From: Larus michahellis
Lineage: Eukaryota > Chordata > Aves > Charadriiformes > Laridae
DNA length: 64,000 bases
Assembly (NCBI RefSeq): GCF_964199755.1
Contig: NC_133897.1
Coordinates: forward strand, 11,806,992-11,870,991
Direction: 5' to 3'
This document shows positions 61,741 through 64,000 of the stretch, one piece after another. A program made the position numbers and the translations under genes. Numbering within the stretch: position 1 is the stretch's first letter; each line of letters opens with the position of its first letter. The notes under the pieces were generated by a model, which had not been told where the DNA came from, did no database searches, and worked only from the letters and a program-made list of their open reading frames with translations.

Positions 61741-64000
61741 TGTCAGTACTGGGATGCCTTTTGCCCGTGAAACCATTAGGATGACAACCGAGCACGGTCC
61801 CCTCAAGCCACGAAAACTCGCACACAGATGTGGGGGAAGAGAAGGGATCCCTGTCAAGGTCAGTCTTATCGCTGAGCAGATCAGCAACAGTATTACAAAA
61901 TCTTTCTTCCCCCCAAGTTGGTGTTTTTTTGAGGTCTCAGTGGAGGACCAACAGTCTAAGGCAACTCCATATTATTGCCTGGCAGTTTACACCAGGCGTG
62001 GATCTTGGTTTTGCTTCACAAGGCATATAAAATATGTAATTAAGTGACATTTATGTTAGCTTGTACCTTTGTTATAGAAAAAGCAGAGTTTATATGCTGG
62101 CTTTTAGCTGAGAATGAGAATAAGCTAGCGTCATCTTTACACTGTCTTTACACTGTGCGGTAATTTAAGTACTATACATTAAAAGGGACTGAGCAGGCAA
62201 CATAAGACTCCCCTAAATAGCCTTATGCCACCCAAAATAACAAGCTATAAGCAAAAACAATGACACTTTTAGGAAAAAGCTGAAGAGAATTTTCAAATTT
62301 TTTAATGCATTTGCAAAAATTCTTCTAATATATTGAGAAGAAAGACCCGATTATAACCTCTGTGAGATCATTAAAAAGAAATACAACAAACTGTAATGAG
62401 CAGTATTATAACCTGCATGCTGAGAGCAGAGGGAAACATTAATGTAGAAAGAAAAACATATTTTCATTGTAACAGAAAATAGTACCCCTTTGGATTGACT
62501 TTGATTTTTACCTGACAGGTGGACCGAAATGCCAAATTGCACCTACTCCTAAAAGAGCTGGGTTGTGGAAGAACGTGGTTACGCCACAAGCTCTGAGATT
62601 CCCAGGCAGATTCTCGTGTCAAACCTTTTGGAAATGGAGAATTGCACAGTGCAGCCCCCCCAGATTGCTGAGACCAGTGTCCAGGGTTCCTCTTCGGACT
62701 CCTGGATATTCACACATGCAGGCTGGGGGTGCTCTTAGCAATCTCCTGAGAGCTCTAGGTCTTTGCAAAATAACAATCTCAAAACCATGTCTCTAATCTT
62801 ATATTCTACAGCAATCTGACGTTTTATCATTATTGCAAGGCTTTGGAAAAATTCTTTCTCTCTTCTCTCTCTTTAGAAGTGATTTCTTGCACTTTATGAT
62901 GACTTGCATCCCCCTAAGAAAGAAATCTTTAAATCCAGTCGCTCACATGAGTGAAATTGAGACCTGTCAAGGCTCTTTAGGTGCTTCAGCAGTAAACCCA
63001 ACAGCGGTCCCTTTGCAGAGGAGCTGCCAGGCAGACTGTCCACAGCCAGACTGCCCCAGCAGCCGAGGACACAAGAATTGCCAGACACCAAAACCCAGTG
63101 TTTGATTCTTTGAGCAAATGACTCATTAGGCTGTTGAAGCTGAGTAGCCTGGGAAACTAATTAAGAAATTAGTGTTAACATTCTGTGTAGAAACAGTCTT
63201 GGGAACTGTCATCATTCTTCCTTCTGTGGAATGACAGAAACTAGTATCTTGGGTAGTAGGCAGTCCACATATCCCACGACTGGCAGAGAAGTTTTGTATT
63301 TGTTCTATCAGAAGATTGTCCAGAGTCAGATTTTTGTGATGTTTTGTCCTTAATGAATCAGTATTTTAAGGAGAAATAAATAATCAACAGTCATTTCTCA
63401 ACCATTTCTTCTGTCACTGTTCCCAGTGACTCTTTGACATGAAAGAGATACAAGATGAAATCAATGCATCAAATACTAATATTTTTGTTTAGATATAGCT
63501 AAGTGCTTTTGTTTTGCCTGAAGGGAATACAAATTATTGATGGTTAAAGCCCAGAAAACATGGTTCAAATTCTTTTCACTAAAACACAGTACAGTTCAGT
63601 GCCCTGTTACAGCAGATGTAGAGGGAAAAAAAAGAACGAGAATGGAACTAAAAGAGTTGATATAGAGAGATAGATATGAATGAGACTGATAGTCTTATGC
63701 AGCAAAGAATGCGTAGGGATGTGAAGGAACAAAAGAGTGATATAGATTTAGACAGTCAGTGTAGATTTGGTGCCATTTCCATGAATGTCAAATTCAAAGA
63801 AAAGAACAAAGAGAGAGATTTTGGGGAGATATCCATGAGTACAGAAGGAAGGACTGCACAGACATGGGGGAAAAGGATGGAGTCCAAACATGAGGGGAAA
63901 TTTCATCCCTTCTTCACAATACAGGTGGTAGAAAAGTAAATGCAGTTTGATTGAAATAGATATTGTGAATCAGCAGAGCCTGGGTGTTACAGAGAGGGCA
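61741..64000. other. Upstream flank, no gene recognised
   Basis: AT-rich sequence beyond the CpG island. No family member, RNA gene or transposon recognised. The open frame at 63676-63939 (87 codons, Lys/Glu/Met-rich) matches nothing I know. Confidence 0.6.

Noticed and set aside
61036..61887. 283-codon minus-strand frame across VIPR2 exon 1
   Set aside because: It is in a different frame from the VIPR2 start and is of low-complexity Arg/Gly/Pro composition; a shadow of the CpG island.
63676..63939. 87-codon frame in the upstream flank
   Set aside because: Purine-rich region where stops are rare on this strand; no motif or conserved pattern visible.
1..64000. CRISPR arrays, operons, tRNA or rRNA genes, integrated bacterial-type systems
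   Set aside because: No regularly spaced repeats, no prokaryotic gene layout and no RNA gene signatures were seen; the window is a vertebrate gene with ordinary introns.

Overview
The window is a piece of a bird genome carrying one recognisable protein-coding gene. The avian assignment rests on several CR1 LINE fragments, most with the typical avian 3' end (AATCATAGAATCATAGAAT-type repeats beside GGTTGGAAGGGACC), on solo LTRs of avian ERVL/ERVK type, and on the short single-copy introns. The AT-rich interior, the GC-rich CpG island at the 5' end of the gene and the LTR families fit a neoavian bird; I cannot name the species.

The gene is VIPR2, encoding VPAC2, the class B G-protein-coupled receptor for VIP and PACAP. 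It lies on the minus strand and covers almost the whole window. I could place every coding exon: 13 exons running from the start codon at 61157 down to the stop codon at 1725-1727. All 12 introns have GT-AG ends, every reading phase matches across junctions, and the exons sum to 1320 nt, or 439 residues plus stop (human VPAC2 is 438). The start is embedded in a CpG island (about 60.58-61.74 kb). The 3' UTR lies to the left of 1725, with candidate poly(A) signals at 1281, 782 and 513. To the right of 61.74 kb is upstream flank with no recognised gene.

The introns hold the repeats. Intron 12 contains an old CR1; intron 6 a short CR1 tail with an A/C-rich tract. Intron 4 (18 kb) contains an ERVL solo LTR with a 5-bp target duplication, a CR1 split by a second solo LTR, an ERVK-like solo LTR with a 6-bp target duplication, and a short CR1. 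Intron 3 has a relatively young CR1. Intron 2 has an old CR1, a GC-rich island of unknown origin, an unexplained 73-codon frame and a CR1 tail. All three LTRs are antisense to VIPR2.

I found no operon-like system, CRISPR array, tRNA or rRNA. The points most worth a second look are a Cys-to-Gly change in TM3 of the receptor, a 22-bp perfect palindrome followed by a perfect hairpin near 46.1-46.25 kb, two perfect cAMP-response-element palindromes inside the gene, the unexplained GC-rich island at 50.9-51.4 kb, and a 189-codon in-frame open extension upstream of the VIPR2 start.
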